A DNA stretch of 38,088 nt from Oscillospiraceae bacterium (GTDB lineage: Bacteria > Bacillota > Clostridia > Oscillospirales > Butyricicoccaceae). The position numbers and the translations under genes are program-made. The notes beneath the pieces were generated by a model. It was given only the letters and a program-made list of their open reading frames with translations. It had not been told where the DNA came from and did no database searches. Location of the stretch: the NCBI GenBank assembly GCA_015068445.1, contig SVKN01000016.1:1-38088 (forward strand), written 5' to 3'. Shown piece by piece: positions 9,032 to 16,044 of the stretch; the stretch's first letter is position 1; the number at the start of each line of letters is the position of its first letter.

Positions 9032-10267
9032 ATGTCTTTGAAAGGCGCATGTATCTTCGGCCAGTCCGGCGGTCCGACCTCCGTGATCAACGCCAGCGCG
9101 TACGGCGTGTTCCGCGAGGCGCTGAAGGACCCCAACATCACCCGCGTCCTGGGCGCGGCCCACGGCATCAAAGGTGTGCTCAACGATCAGCTCTTTGATA
9201 TCGGGAAGGAAGACCCTGCGGAGCTGGAGCTGCTCAAAAGCACGCCGTCCTCCGCACTCGGCTCCTGCCGCTACAAGCTCAAGAATCCCGCCGTGGACGA
9301 CACGGATTACAGGCGCATCCTCGAGATCTTCAAAAAGTACGACGTCCGCTATTTCTTCTACAACGGCGGCAACGACTCCATGGACACCTGCAACAAGGTC
9401 TCCAAGTACTTGCTGAGCCAGGGCTACGAGTGCCGCGTCATCGGCATCCCCAAGACCATCGACAACGACCTCTGGGGCACCGATCACTGCCCGGGTTACG
9501 GGTCCGCCGCCAAATACATCGCCGTCACCTGCGCCGAGATCTACCGCGACGCCACGGTCTACGACACCGGCGCCGTCACGATCATCGAGGCTATGGGCCG
9601 CAACGCCGGCTGGCTGACTGCCGCCTCCGCGCTGGCCGGTCTCTCCGGCTGCGCTCCCGACCTGATCTACCTGCCCGAGCTGCCCTTTGACGTGGACAGC
9701 TTCATCGCCCGCGTAAAGCAGTGCTACGAGGAGAAGGGCAACTGCATCGCCGTCATTTCCGAAGGCGTCAAGGACAAGGACGGCGTCTTCATCGCCGAGT
9801 ACGCCAGTAAGGACGCTGCCGCCGACGCCTTCGGCCACAAGCAGATGGGCGGCTCCGCCGCGTATCTTGCCATGCGTGTCAAGGAAGCCCTGGGCGCCAA
9901 GGTCCGCCCCATCGAGTTTTCGCTGATGCAGCGCTGCGCCGCCCATTGCGCGTCCCGGACTGACGTGGAGGAGGCCGTGCGCATGGGCGCCGAGGCCGTC
10001 AGGGCCGCCGTCAGCGGTGTGACCGATAAAATGGTCGCTATCCGCCGCGCCGAGGGCGGGACGTATGCTGCCGAGACCCAGCTGCTGGAGCTGACCGCCG
10101 TGGCCAACACCGAGAAGAAGTTCCCGCTGGAGTGGATCACCCCCGACGGCGCGGGCGTCACGGAAGCGTTCTTCGACTACGTGCTCCCGCTGATCGCAGG
10201 GGAGAACCCCTACTGCTGGCAGAACGGTCTGCCGCGCTTTGCTCAGCTGAAGAAGGTCAAAGCTTGA
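9032..10267 (+). CDS. pfp: Phosphofructokinase, pyrophosphate-dependent type
   Basis: This enzyme phosphorylates fructose-6-phosphate to the bisphosphate. The 411-residue product has GQSGGPTSVIN near the N-terminus, GGNDS at residues 112-116 and PKTIDND at 140-146. In ATP-dependent PfkA the equivalent residues are Gly in GGDGS and Gly in PGTIDND. Here they are Asp115 and Lys141, the combination known to favour pyrophosphate over ATP. A reversible pyrophosphate enzyme is therefore inferred. The ATG has a GGAGGAG site a few bases upstream. It is divergent from fba, whose product uses its product. Confidence 0.9.
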   Translation: MSLKGACIFGQSGGPTSVINASAYGVFREALKDPNITRVLGAAHGIKGVLNDQLFDIGKEDPAELELLKSTPSSALGSCRYKLKNPAVDDTDYRRILEIFKKYDVRYFFYNGGNDSMDTCNKVSKYLLSQGYECRVIGIPKTIDNDLWGTDHCPGYGSAAKYIAVTCAEIYRDATVYDTGAVTIIEAMGRNAGWLTAASALAGLSGCAPDLIYLPELPFDVDSFIARVKQCYEEKGNCIAVISEGVKDKDGVFIAEYASKDAAADAFGHKQMGGSAAYLAMRVKEALGAKVRPIEFSLMQRCAAHCASRTDVEEAVRMGAEAVRAAVSGVTDKMVAIRRAEGGTYAAETQLLELTAVANTEKKFPLEWITPDGAGVTEAFFDYVLPLIAGENPYCWQNGLPRFAQLKKVKA

Positions 10268-10278
10268 AGGGCGAAAAA

Positions 10279-10295
10279 TGTCGCACTTTGTCGAA
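10279..10295 (+). promoter_or_regulatory. Tandem 0A-box-like sites upstream of spo0A
   Basis: TGTCGAA at 10289-10295 is a perfect match to the Spo0A binding box, and TGTCGCA at 10279-10285 matches 6 of 7. The two are spaced exactly 10 bases apart, on the same face of the helix and in the same orientation. A weaker CCTCGAA sits at 10313-10319. The sites lie about 45-65 bases upstream of the proposed -10, an activator-like position. Spo0A autoregulation is the inference. Confidence 0.55.
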
Positions 10296-10335
10296 AAACA
10301 GATGGCGGCTTTCCTCGAAAACAGGTTGATTATTG

Positions 10336-10344
10336 TGGCATAAT
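10336..10344 (+). promoter_or_regulatory. Candidate spo0A promoter (extended -10)
   Basis: TGG followed by CATAAT (10339-10344) forms an extended -10 element without a convincing -35 at the right distance. This would suit an activator-dependent promoter given the upstream 0A boxes. An overlapping alternative is TTGATT (10326-10331) with TAAATT (10349-10354) and a 17-base spacer. Confidence 0.4.
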
Positions 10345-10397
10345 ATGGTAAATTATTTGTAGACCGAACAAGAAAATAGCATTTTGAGGTGAAAAAC

Positions 10398-11168
10398 ATG
10401 GAAGGCATGATCAGAGTGGTTGCCGCGACAAGAAAGGAAAGGAAGAGGGTACTGCTCGAATTGCTCCAATCAAGGCCGGAGATCGACGTGCGTGAGATCG
10501 TCGACAACGGCGTGGCGCTGGTGGACGCCGTGCGGCGCTTCCGACCGCAGGTGGTCCTGACGACGGCCATCATGCCGCAGCTGGACGGACTGGGCGCGAT
10601 CCGCGCCATTCGCACCATGCCCGGCGGCGAGAAGACCTTCATCATCCTGACGTCTGATTTCATGAGCGACAGCATGAGGGCCGAGGCGGACGAGCTGGAC
10701 GTCAATTATCTGATCGCCGAGCCGACGGATCACGACATCCTGCTGGACCGCATCGTCAATTACAGACGCACCGTGGAGAGCGTCCGCCGCCGCAAGCAGC
10801 TCAAGGCCAGTGAGCGCCGCGCCCTGGAGGTGCGCATCACGCGCATCTTCCACGAGCTGGGCATCCCCGCCCACATCAAGGGTTATCAGTATCTGCGCTC
10901 CGCGATCATCATGGCCATTACCGACGCCGATACCATCAACTCCATCACCAAGGTCCTCTATCCCGAGGTCGCCAAGATCAACGACACCACCGCCTCACGG
11001 GTGGAGCGCGCCATCCGCCACGCCATCGAGGTGGCCTGGGACCGCGGCGACGTGGAGGTCCTCAACGATTTCTTCGGCTACACCATCTCCAACACCAAGG
11101 GCAAGCCGACGAACGGCGAGTTCATCTCGATGATCGCCGACAAGATCCGTCTCGACATGTGCGATTGA
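10398..11168 (+). CDS. spo0A: Spo0A-family sporulation regulator with degenerate receiver
   Basis: Spo0A is the transcription factor that commits cells to sporulation. The 256-residue product has a receiver-like domain (1-125) and a C-terminal Spo0A DNA-binding domain. The latter is very close to the family consensus, with [25 protein letters not shown] and [15 protein letters not shown]. The receiver lacks its chemistry: Ala10 and Thr11 stand where two Asp residues bind magnesium, Thr56 stands at the phosphorylated Asp, and Glu108 replaces the conserved Lys. Thr in the ILTS switch position is kept. The alignment with B. subtilis Spo0A needs no gap to residue 64, so this is substitution, not misalignment. 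The start is ATG 10398 behind GAGGTG. The GTG at 10389 lies inside that site. Confidence 0.93.
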   Translation: MEGMIRVVAATRKERKRVLLELLQSRPEIDVREIVDNGVALVDAVRRFRPQVVLTTAIMPQLDGLGAIRAIRTMPGGEKTFIILTSDFMSDSMRAEADELDVNYLIAEPTDHDILLDRIVNYRRTVESVRRRKQLKASERRALEVRITRIFHELGIPAHIKGYQYLRSAIIMAITDADTINSITKVLYPEVAKINDTTASRVERAIRHAIEVAWDRGDVEVLNDFFGYTISNTKGKPTNGEFISMIADKIRLDMCD

Positions 11169-11225
11169 TCCGCAGACAAAGCGAAGCTCTCTCCCTTTTA
11201 TCTTTTCTTTCCATCATGTTTCGTG

Positions 11226-11231
11226 TATAAT
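11226..11231 (+). promoter_or_regulatory. Candidate -10 element for ispD
   Basis: A perfect TATAAT lies 24 bases before the ispD start in the 86-base gap after spo0A. The best -35 at 17 bases is TTTTCT (11203-11208), which is poor. No terminator hairpin is evident behind spo0A, so read-through is also possible. Confidence 0.45.
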
Positions 11232-11254
11232 GGAGCAAGAAAGAGGTGAGGCTC

Positions 11255-11974
11255 ATGGGCCTGATGGATCTGTTCAAAAAGAAGAAAAAGCCTTTCGTGT
11301 CGGCGGTCATCGCCGCGGGAGGCTCATCGACCCGCATGGGCGGGGAGAACAAGCTGCTGGCCGAGCTGGACGGCATCCCCGTGCTGGCGCGCACGCTGAT
11401 GGCCTTTCAGGCCAACGAGAACGTCGATGAGATCGTCCTCGTCGCCCGCGACGATCTGCTGGTGACCTATGCCAACCTCGCCCGCGCCTACGACATCGTC
11501 AAAACGAGGCAGGTGGTGGCCGGCGGCGCGACCCGGGTCGAAAGCGTCTGGAAGGGCGTCACGGCCTGCGATCCCAAATGCGATATCGTCCTCGTCCACG
11601 ACGGTGCGCGTCCGCTGGTGCCCCAGAGCATCATCGACCGCGTGATCGAGGGCGTACAGTCGTCCACCTGTGCCGCAGCCGCCGTCCCGGTCACCGACAC
11701 CATCCGCCGGTTCGACAAGGACAAGGGCTTCTATCAGCTCGTACCCCGGGAAGAGCTCCGCGCCATGCAGACGCCCCAGGGCGCCGACCGCAAGCTGCTG
11801 GCCGCCGCGCTGCAGCACTGCGTGGAGAACAAGCTCGAAGTCACGGACGACGTGGCCGCGCTGACGGAGCTGGGCGCGAATCCCGCCCTTGTGGACGGCT
11901 CCTACCGCAACATCAAGATCACCACGAAGGAAGACCTGGCCATCGCCGCATCGCTGCTGGGGGTGGAAAGATGA
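11255..11974 (+). CDS. ispD: 2-C-methyl-D-erythritol 4-phosphate cytidylyltransferase IspD
   Basis: IspD transfers CMP from CTP to methylerythritol phosphate in the non-mevalonate isoprenoid pathway. The 239-residue product has the nucleotide-binding [11 protein letters not shown] motif, [11 protein letters not shown] in the middle, and TDDVAAL plus [10 protein letters not shown] near the end. The ATG at 11255 follows AAGAGGTG. The GTG at 11246 is part of that site. Unusually, about 14 residues with a KKKKK run precede the first strand. The stop overlaps the ispF start (ATGA), so the two are translationally coupled consecutive pathway enzymes, separated only by the IspE step. Confidence 0.95.
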   Translation: MGLMDLFKKKKKPFVSAVIAAGGSSTRMGGENKLLAELDGIPVLARTLMAFQANENVDEIVLVARDDLLVTYANLARAYDIVKTRQVVAGGATRVESVWKGVTACDPKCDIVLVHDGARPLVPQSIIDRVIEGVQSSTCAAAAVPVTDTIRRFDKDKGFYQLVPREELRAMQTPQGADRKLLAAALQHCVENKLEVTDDVAALTELGANPALVDGSYRNIKITTKEDLAIAASLLGVER

Positions 11975-12453
11975 TCGATCTCCGTGTGGGGAACGGCTAT
12001 GACGTCCACCGCCTCAAGGAGGGCCGCAGGCTCATCGTCGGCGGCGTGGACATCCCCTATGACAGGGGCCTCGACGGTCACAGCGACGCAGACGTGCTGG
12101 TGCACGCCGTCATCGACGCGCTGTTCGGCGCCGCCGGACTGCCCGACATCGGCGCGCATTTCCCGGACACGGACCCCAGATACAAGGACGCCGACAGCAT
12201 CGCGCTCCTGTGGGAGACGGCCTCGCTCATCCGTCAGACGGGCTATGAGATCGGGAACATCGACTGCATCATCGTCGCTCAGAAGCCGAAGATGCTGCCG
12301 CATATCCCACAGATGAAGCAGAACATGGCGGACGCCTGCCGCATTGACGTCTCCCGTGTCGGCGTCAAGGCAAAGACCGAGGAGCGCCTGGGCTTCACGG
12401 GCAGGGAAGAGGGCATGGCCGCTTACGCCGTCGCCCTGCTGTACAAAGAGTAA
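11971..12453 (+). CDS. ispF: 2-C-methyl-D-erythritol 2,4-cyclodiphosphate synthase IspF
   Basis: IspF cyclises the CDP-methylerythritol phosphate intermediate of the non-mevalonate pathway; it acts as a zinc trimer. The 160-residue product has metal ligands Asp11 and His13 in GYDVHRL, then [11 protein letters not shown], the [10 protein letters not shown] segment, and a C-terminal [16 protein letters not shown]. Length is standard. The frame is open far upstream within ispD, but the ATGA overlap with the ispD stop and the conserved N-terminus fix the start. Confidence 0.96.
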   Translation: MIDLRVGNGYDVHRLKEGRRLIVGGVDIPYDRGLDGHSDADVLVHAVIDALFGAAGLPDIGAHFPDTDPRYKDADSIALLWETASLIRQTGYEIGNIDCIIVAQKPKMLPHIPQMKQNMADACRIDVSRVGVKAKTEERLGFTGREEGMAAYAVALLYKE

Positions 12454-12502
12454 CGAAGCAAATAGACAGCGCATAGGATAGACCCGAAAGGAGGTCTGTT
12501 TT

Positions 12503-12751
12503 ATGGGCTGTCTTATTGTTTTCCGGTCCGTCACCGAGGCCCAGCGCGCCCAAAGGGTGATGCTGCGCGCCGGTGTGGCGTCCGTTATGACGAAGCCGCC
12601 CCTGCATCTCTCGGGCGGCTCCTGCGCCTATGCACTGCGCGTCCCCTATGAGCAGACGCCGCCGGCGCTGGCGTCGCTGCGCCGCGCCGGGATCCGGTTG
12701 CAGGGCGTCTATATCCGCGAGGACGGGCTCTGGCGGGAGGCTGTACTGTGA
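12503..12751 (+). CDS. DUF3343 family protein (putative Se/S carrier-like)
   Basis: This is an 82-residue protein of the DUF3343 family, small ferredoxin-like domains annotated as putative selenium/sulfur carriers. The typical conserved cysteine appears as Cys41 in GGSCAYALR, and the end GIRLQGVYIRE matches the family's final strand. A perfect AAAGGAGGT site precedes the ATG. The last codons overlap the GTG start of the cysteine-desulfurase-like gene by 4 bases, so the pair is surely cotranslated. A role in receiving sulfur or selenium from that partner is inference. Confidence 0.75.
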   Translation: MGCLIVFRSVTEAQRAQRVMLRAGVASVMTKPPLHLSGGSCAYALRVPYEQTPPALASLRRAGIRLQGVYIREDGLWREAVL

Positions 12752-13869
12752 TCTACCTTGACAACGCCGCCACCACGCTTCCCAAGCCCTCGTCCGTCTG
12801 CAGGGCCGTCCAGTCGGCCATGATCGCCGCCGGGAACCCCGGCCGCGGCAGTCACCGCGCCGCCGCGTCGGCAGCCGAGATCCTGTATGATGCGCGGGAG
12901 GAGGCCGCCGCGCTGTTCGGTCTCGACGACCCGACGGGCGTCGTCTTCACTATGAACGCCACCCACGCCTTGAACCTTGCGATCAAATCGACGCTTCACG
13001 GCGGCGGTCACGCCGTCATCTCCGGCTACGAGCACAACTCCGTCCTTCGTCCGCTGGAGATGATGGAGAACGTCGCCTATACCGCCGCACATTCGCCCCT
13101 CTTCGACGAGAACGCGGCCTTTGACGCCATGACCGAAGCCGTGCGCGAGGACACGACCTGCATGATCTGCACCCACGTCTCCAACGTCTTCGGCTTCGTG
13201 CTGCCCGTCATGCGGCTGGACGATTTCTGCGCCGAGAGGGGCATCCCGCTGATACTGGACGCCTCTCAGTCGGCGGGCAGTCTCCCCATCGACGTGTCCC
13301 GGTTCAAGGCGGTCACCTTCGTCTGCATGCCCGGCCATAAGGGCCTTTACGGTCCGCAGGGAACCGGCATCCTGCTGTGCTGTAAAGAGACTGAGCTTCA
13401 CAGCCTGATCGAGGGCGGCACGGGCAGCGGATCCCGCGATCCGCGCCAGCCGGACCGGCTCCCGGACGTCTTTGAGAGCGGAACGGCCAATGTCCACGGC
13501 GTCGCTGGGCTGCTGGAGGGACTGCGCTTCGTCCGCAGATGCACGCCCCGTGCCATCGGGGAGAAGGAGAACGCGCTGACGGAGCGGCTGGCGGACCGTC
13601 TCGACGGCGTCAGAGGCGTCACCGTCTACCGCGGCGCAGGACGTCACGGCCCGCTGTCCCTGACGTCCGACCGCGTCCTCTCGGAGGAGCTGTGCGCCCG
13701 CCTCGCCGTCCGGGGCTTCTGCCTCCGCGGCGGGCTCCACTGCGCGCCGCTGGCGCATGAAAGCGCCGGAACGCTGGAGGAGGGCGCCGTCCGCGTCAGC
13801 CCCGGCTGGTTCAGCACACCGCGGGAGATCGACCTGCTGGCCGCCGCTGTCCGGGAGGAAACTTCTTAA
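12748..13869 (+). CDS. Cysteine desulfurase-like aminotransferase class V
   Basis: This is a 373-residue PLP enzyme of the cysteine desulfurase family. It begins IYLDNAATTLPKP, has the PLP lysine as Lys198 in MPGHKGLYGPQG, the His-containing EHNSVLRPL segment, and a candidate persulfide cysteine Cys332 in GLHCAPLAH. It resembles the subgroup (TIGR01977-like) often found beside DUF3343 and selenium-related genes rather than IscS or SufS with an adjacent scaffold. The substrate (cysteine or selenocysteine) cannot be told from sequence. The GTG start overlaps the DUF3343 stop. Confidence 0.85.
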   Translation: MIYLDNAATTLPKPSSVCRAVQSAMIAAGNPGRGSHRAAASAAEILYDAREEAAALFGLDDPTGVVFTMNATHALNLAIKSTLHGGGHAVISGYEHNSVLRPLEMMENVAYTAAHSPLFDENAAFDAMTEAVREDTTCMICTHVSNVFGFVLPVMRLDDFCAERGIPLILDASQSAGSLPIDVSRFKAVTFVCMPGHKGLYGPQGTGILLCCKETELHSLIEGGTGSGSRDPRQPDRLPDVFESGTANVHGVAGLLEGLRFVRRCTPRAIGEKENALTERLADRLDGVRGVTVYRGAGRHGPLSLTSDRVLSEELCARLAVRGFCLRGGLHCAPLAHESAGTLEEGAVRVSPGWFSTPREIDLLAAAVREETS

Positions 13870-13895
13870 TAAACCTTAAAAACGAAAAAAAGCTA

Positions 13896-13924
13896 TTGTA
13901 AAAAACCCCGCGAATTGTTATTAT
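13896..13924 (+). promoter_or_regulatory. cdaA promoter, sigma-A type
   Basis: TTGTAA (13896-13901), a 17-base spacer and TATTAT (13919-13924) lie in the AT-rich gap behind the desulfurase gene. A short leader hairpin (AGGGC / GCCCT around 13932-13946) follows before the ATG. Confidence 0.6.
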
Positions 13925-13972
13925 TATAGGGAAGGGCGTCCGGCCCTCAATAATCGATTTTCGGGTGTCACA

Positions 13973-14833
13973 ATGAACTTTTTGAATATCCTGCAAAACA
14001 CCAACTTCGGTCAGATATTGGGGCTTGCCACGATCACAGATGTGCTCGACGTCGTGATCGTGGCTGCTTTGCTGTACTATCTGTACCGCATCATCCGAAA
14101 TACGGCCGCCGCCCGCCTTCTGAAGGGCGTCGTCGTGTTCCTGCTGATCCTCATGCTGTCGGGCGAGTCGTTCCTGAACCTCCGCCTGCTCAACTATATC
14201 CTGACGCACGCCATGCAGCTGGGCGCCATCGCCCTGGTCGTCGTCTTCCAGCCCGAGCTTCGCCGCATCCTCGAGCAGCTGGGTCGCGCCAATTTCCACC
14301 TGTTCAAGACGAAGACCGCCGATGAGGAGACGACCCGCATGATGATCGTCCAGACCGTCGAGGCCGTCAGCTCCATGGCCTGGAGCAAGACCGGCGCGCT
14401 GATCGTCTTCGAGACCGGCGATTCGCTGGAGCATGTCGTCTCCACGGGCACCACCGTCAACGCCGATATGACGGCGGAGCTGATCAAGAACGTCTTCTAT
14501 CCCAAGGCGCCTCTCCACGACGGCGCCATGGTCGTCAAGGGCGACCGCATGCAGGCCGCCGGGTGCATCCTGCCTCTGACGGGCAAGTTCGGCCTCAGCA
14601 AAGAGCTGGGCACCCGCCACCGCGCCGCCATCGGCGTCACGGAGAATTACGACTGCATCGTCGTCGTCGTGTCCGAGGAGACCGGCTCGATCTCCTTTGC
14701 CAAGGGCGGCCAGCTCAAGCGCCATCTGGCGCCTGAAACGCTGGAGCGCATGCTCATGCAGGAGCTGATGCCCGAAAAGGAGGACATCACGAAGAACGTA
14801 GTGTCCTGGATCAAGGGGGTGCTGCGCAAATGA
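13973..14833 (+). CDS. cdaA: Diadenylate cyclase CdaA
   Basis: CdaA joins two ATP molecules into cyclic di-AMP, the essential second messenger for potassium and cell-wall homeostasis. The 286-residue product has three N-terminal membrane helices (about 17-40, 48-63 and 73-92) and a cytoplasmic DAC domain. The catalytic DGA is at 183-185 and RHR at 215-217. The start codon is preceded by a weak GGGTG site. The gene overlaps cdaR, as in other Firmicutes. The third usual member, glmM, does not follow. Confidence 0.96.
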   Translation: MNFLNILQNTNFGQILGLATITDVLDVVIVAALLYYLYRIIRNTAAARLLKGVVVFLLILMLSGESFLNLRLLNYILTHAMQLGAIALVVVFQPELRRILEQLGRANFHLFKTKTADEETTRMMIVQTVEAVSSMAWSKTGALIVFETGDSLEHVVSTGTTVNADMTAELIKNVFYPKAPLHDGAMVVKGDRMQAAGCILPLTGKFGLSKELGTRHRAAIGVTENYDCIVVVVSEETGSISFAKGGQLKRHLAPETLERMLMQELMPEKEDITKNVVSWIKGVLRK

Positions 14834-16044
14834 TGGAGTGGATCAAAAAGAACGATATCGGCCCCAAGGCCGCAGCGCTGCTCATGGCGTTCCTGCTGTG
14901 GCTGTTCCTCGTGTCCGGCAGAGACGTCAACATGTCCAAGACCTTCTCCCGCGTCCCTGTCGATCTCCGGGGCGTCGACAGCCTGACGGCCAACAACCTC
15001 ATCCTCACCGGCGGCTCCCAGAGCACCGTCTCCTTCCGCGTCACGGGCAGCAGCGACCGCATCGCCATGCTCAGCGACAATGACGGGCTGACGGTCACGG
15101 CCGATCTCAGCGGCATCACGGAGCCCGGCGAATATGACCTCAAGTACCAGGTGACTGCCAGCACCAGCGAGGTCACCATCAGCAAGATCACGGCCAGCGT
15201 CCCCGTCGTCGTGGACCGCCTGATCTCCAAGTCCGTCCCCGTCGATCTCGAACTGTCCGGCACGCTGCAGAGCGGCTACGTCTCCGACGGCTATTCCCTC
15301 GACCCCGACGCCGTCACGGTGACGGGACCCGCCCAGGTGCTCGATACCATCGTCAGCGCCGCCGCCGACTTTGATATCTCCGACGTGCGCGCCTCCACCC
15401 AGACGACGCTGTCCTACACCCTCGTAGACGCTTCCGGCGAGGAGGTCAAAAGCAGCCTGCTCCGCGTGGACACCCCCTCTGTCCGCCTGACGTACATCGT
15501 CCGCCAGCGTGGCGAGATCCCCCTGATCATCAACGCAACGCCCTACGGCTTCATCAATTCCGATTTGGTCGATATCACGCTGGAGCCCGCCACCATCCGC
15601 GTCAGCGGCCTGCCCGACGTCGTCTCCACGCTGAACCAGATCGATCTCGGCACGCTCAGCCTCGAGCAGGTCTTCGAGAACGAGCAGTACGTATACACCC
15701 GCCCGCTGGTGCTGCCCAACGGCGTCACCTCCGACGACGCCGTCACCACGGTCCGCGTCACAGTCACGCCCAAGGACGTCGTCAAGGCCAACATCGAGCT
15801 GACCCGCGACCTGCTGCCCCAGAGCGAGGACTTCACCTACGCCTCCGACCTGATCGTCTCGGTCTGGACCACCGCCGACAGCGCCCGCAGCCTCAGCTCC
15901 GGCGACGTCGACGTCACGCTCAGCTATCGCAGCGAGGAGCTGACGCCCGGCCTCAACGAGATCCCGGTCAAGGTGACGCCGCTCAACAATCAGATGATTC
16001 TCATCGGCGACTACACCATCGTGGTGGAGGTCCCCGAGGAATGA
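14830..16044 (+). CDS. cdaR: YbbR-domain regulator of CdaA (CdaR)
   Basis: CdaR is a membrane-anchored protein with extracytoplasmic YbbR domains that modulates CdaA. The 404-residue product has one N-terminal helix (about 14-29, ending LFLVSG) and then a long beta-rich region divisible into about four YbbR-like repeats. Each contains a P-V-x-L or I-P-V type strand. A second in-frame ATG lies at 14833. The first, at 14830, overlaps the cdaA stop. The stop overlaps the next gene by ATGA. Confidence 0.9.
   Translation: MMEWIKKNDIGPKAAALLMAFLLWLFLVSGRDVNMSKTFSRVPVDLRGVDSLTANNLILTGGSQSTVSFRVTGSSDRIAMLSDNDGLTVTADLSGITEPGEYDLKYQVTASTSEVTISKITASVPVVVDRLISKSVPVDLELSGTLQSGYVSDGYSLDPDAVTVTGPAQVLDTIVSAAADFDISDVRASTQTTLSYTLVDASGEEVKSSLLRVDTPSVRLTYIVRQRGEIPLIINATPYGFINSDLVDITLEPATIRVSGLPDVVSTLNQIDLGTLSLEQVFENEQYVYTRPLVLPNGVTSDDAVTTVRVTVTPKDVVKANIELTRDLLPQSEDFTYASDLIVSVWTTADSARSLSSGDVDVTLSYRSEELTPGLNEIPVKVTPLNNQMILIGDYTIVVEVPEE

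Noticed and set aside
10389..10391. GTG as the start of spo0A
   Set aside because: It lies within the GAGGTG ribosome-binding site of the ATG at 10398, and the ATG gives exact residue numbering with B. subtilis Spo0A.
10563..10565. Sequencing error as the cause of Thr56 in Spo0A
   Set aside because: Four separate active-site positions are changed with the frame intact, and Asp to Thr needs two base changes in one codon. Error alone is unlikely, though reads should be checked.
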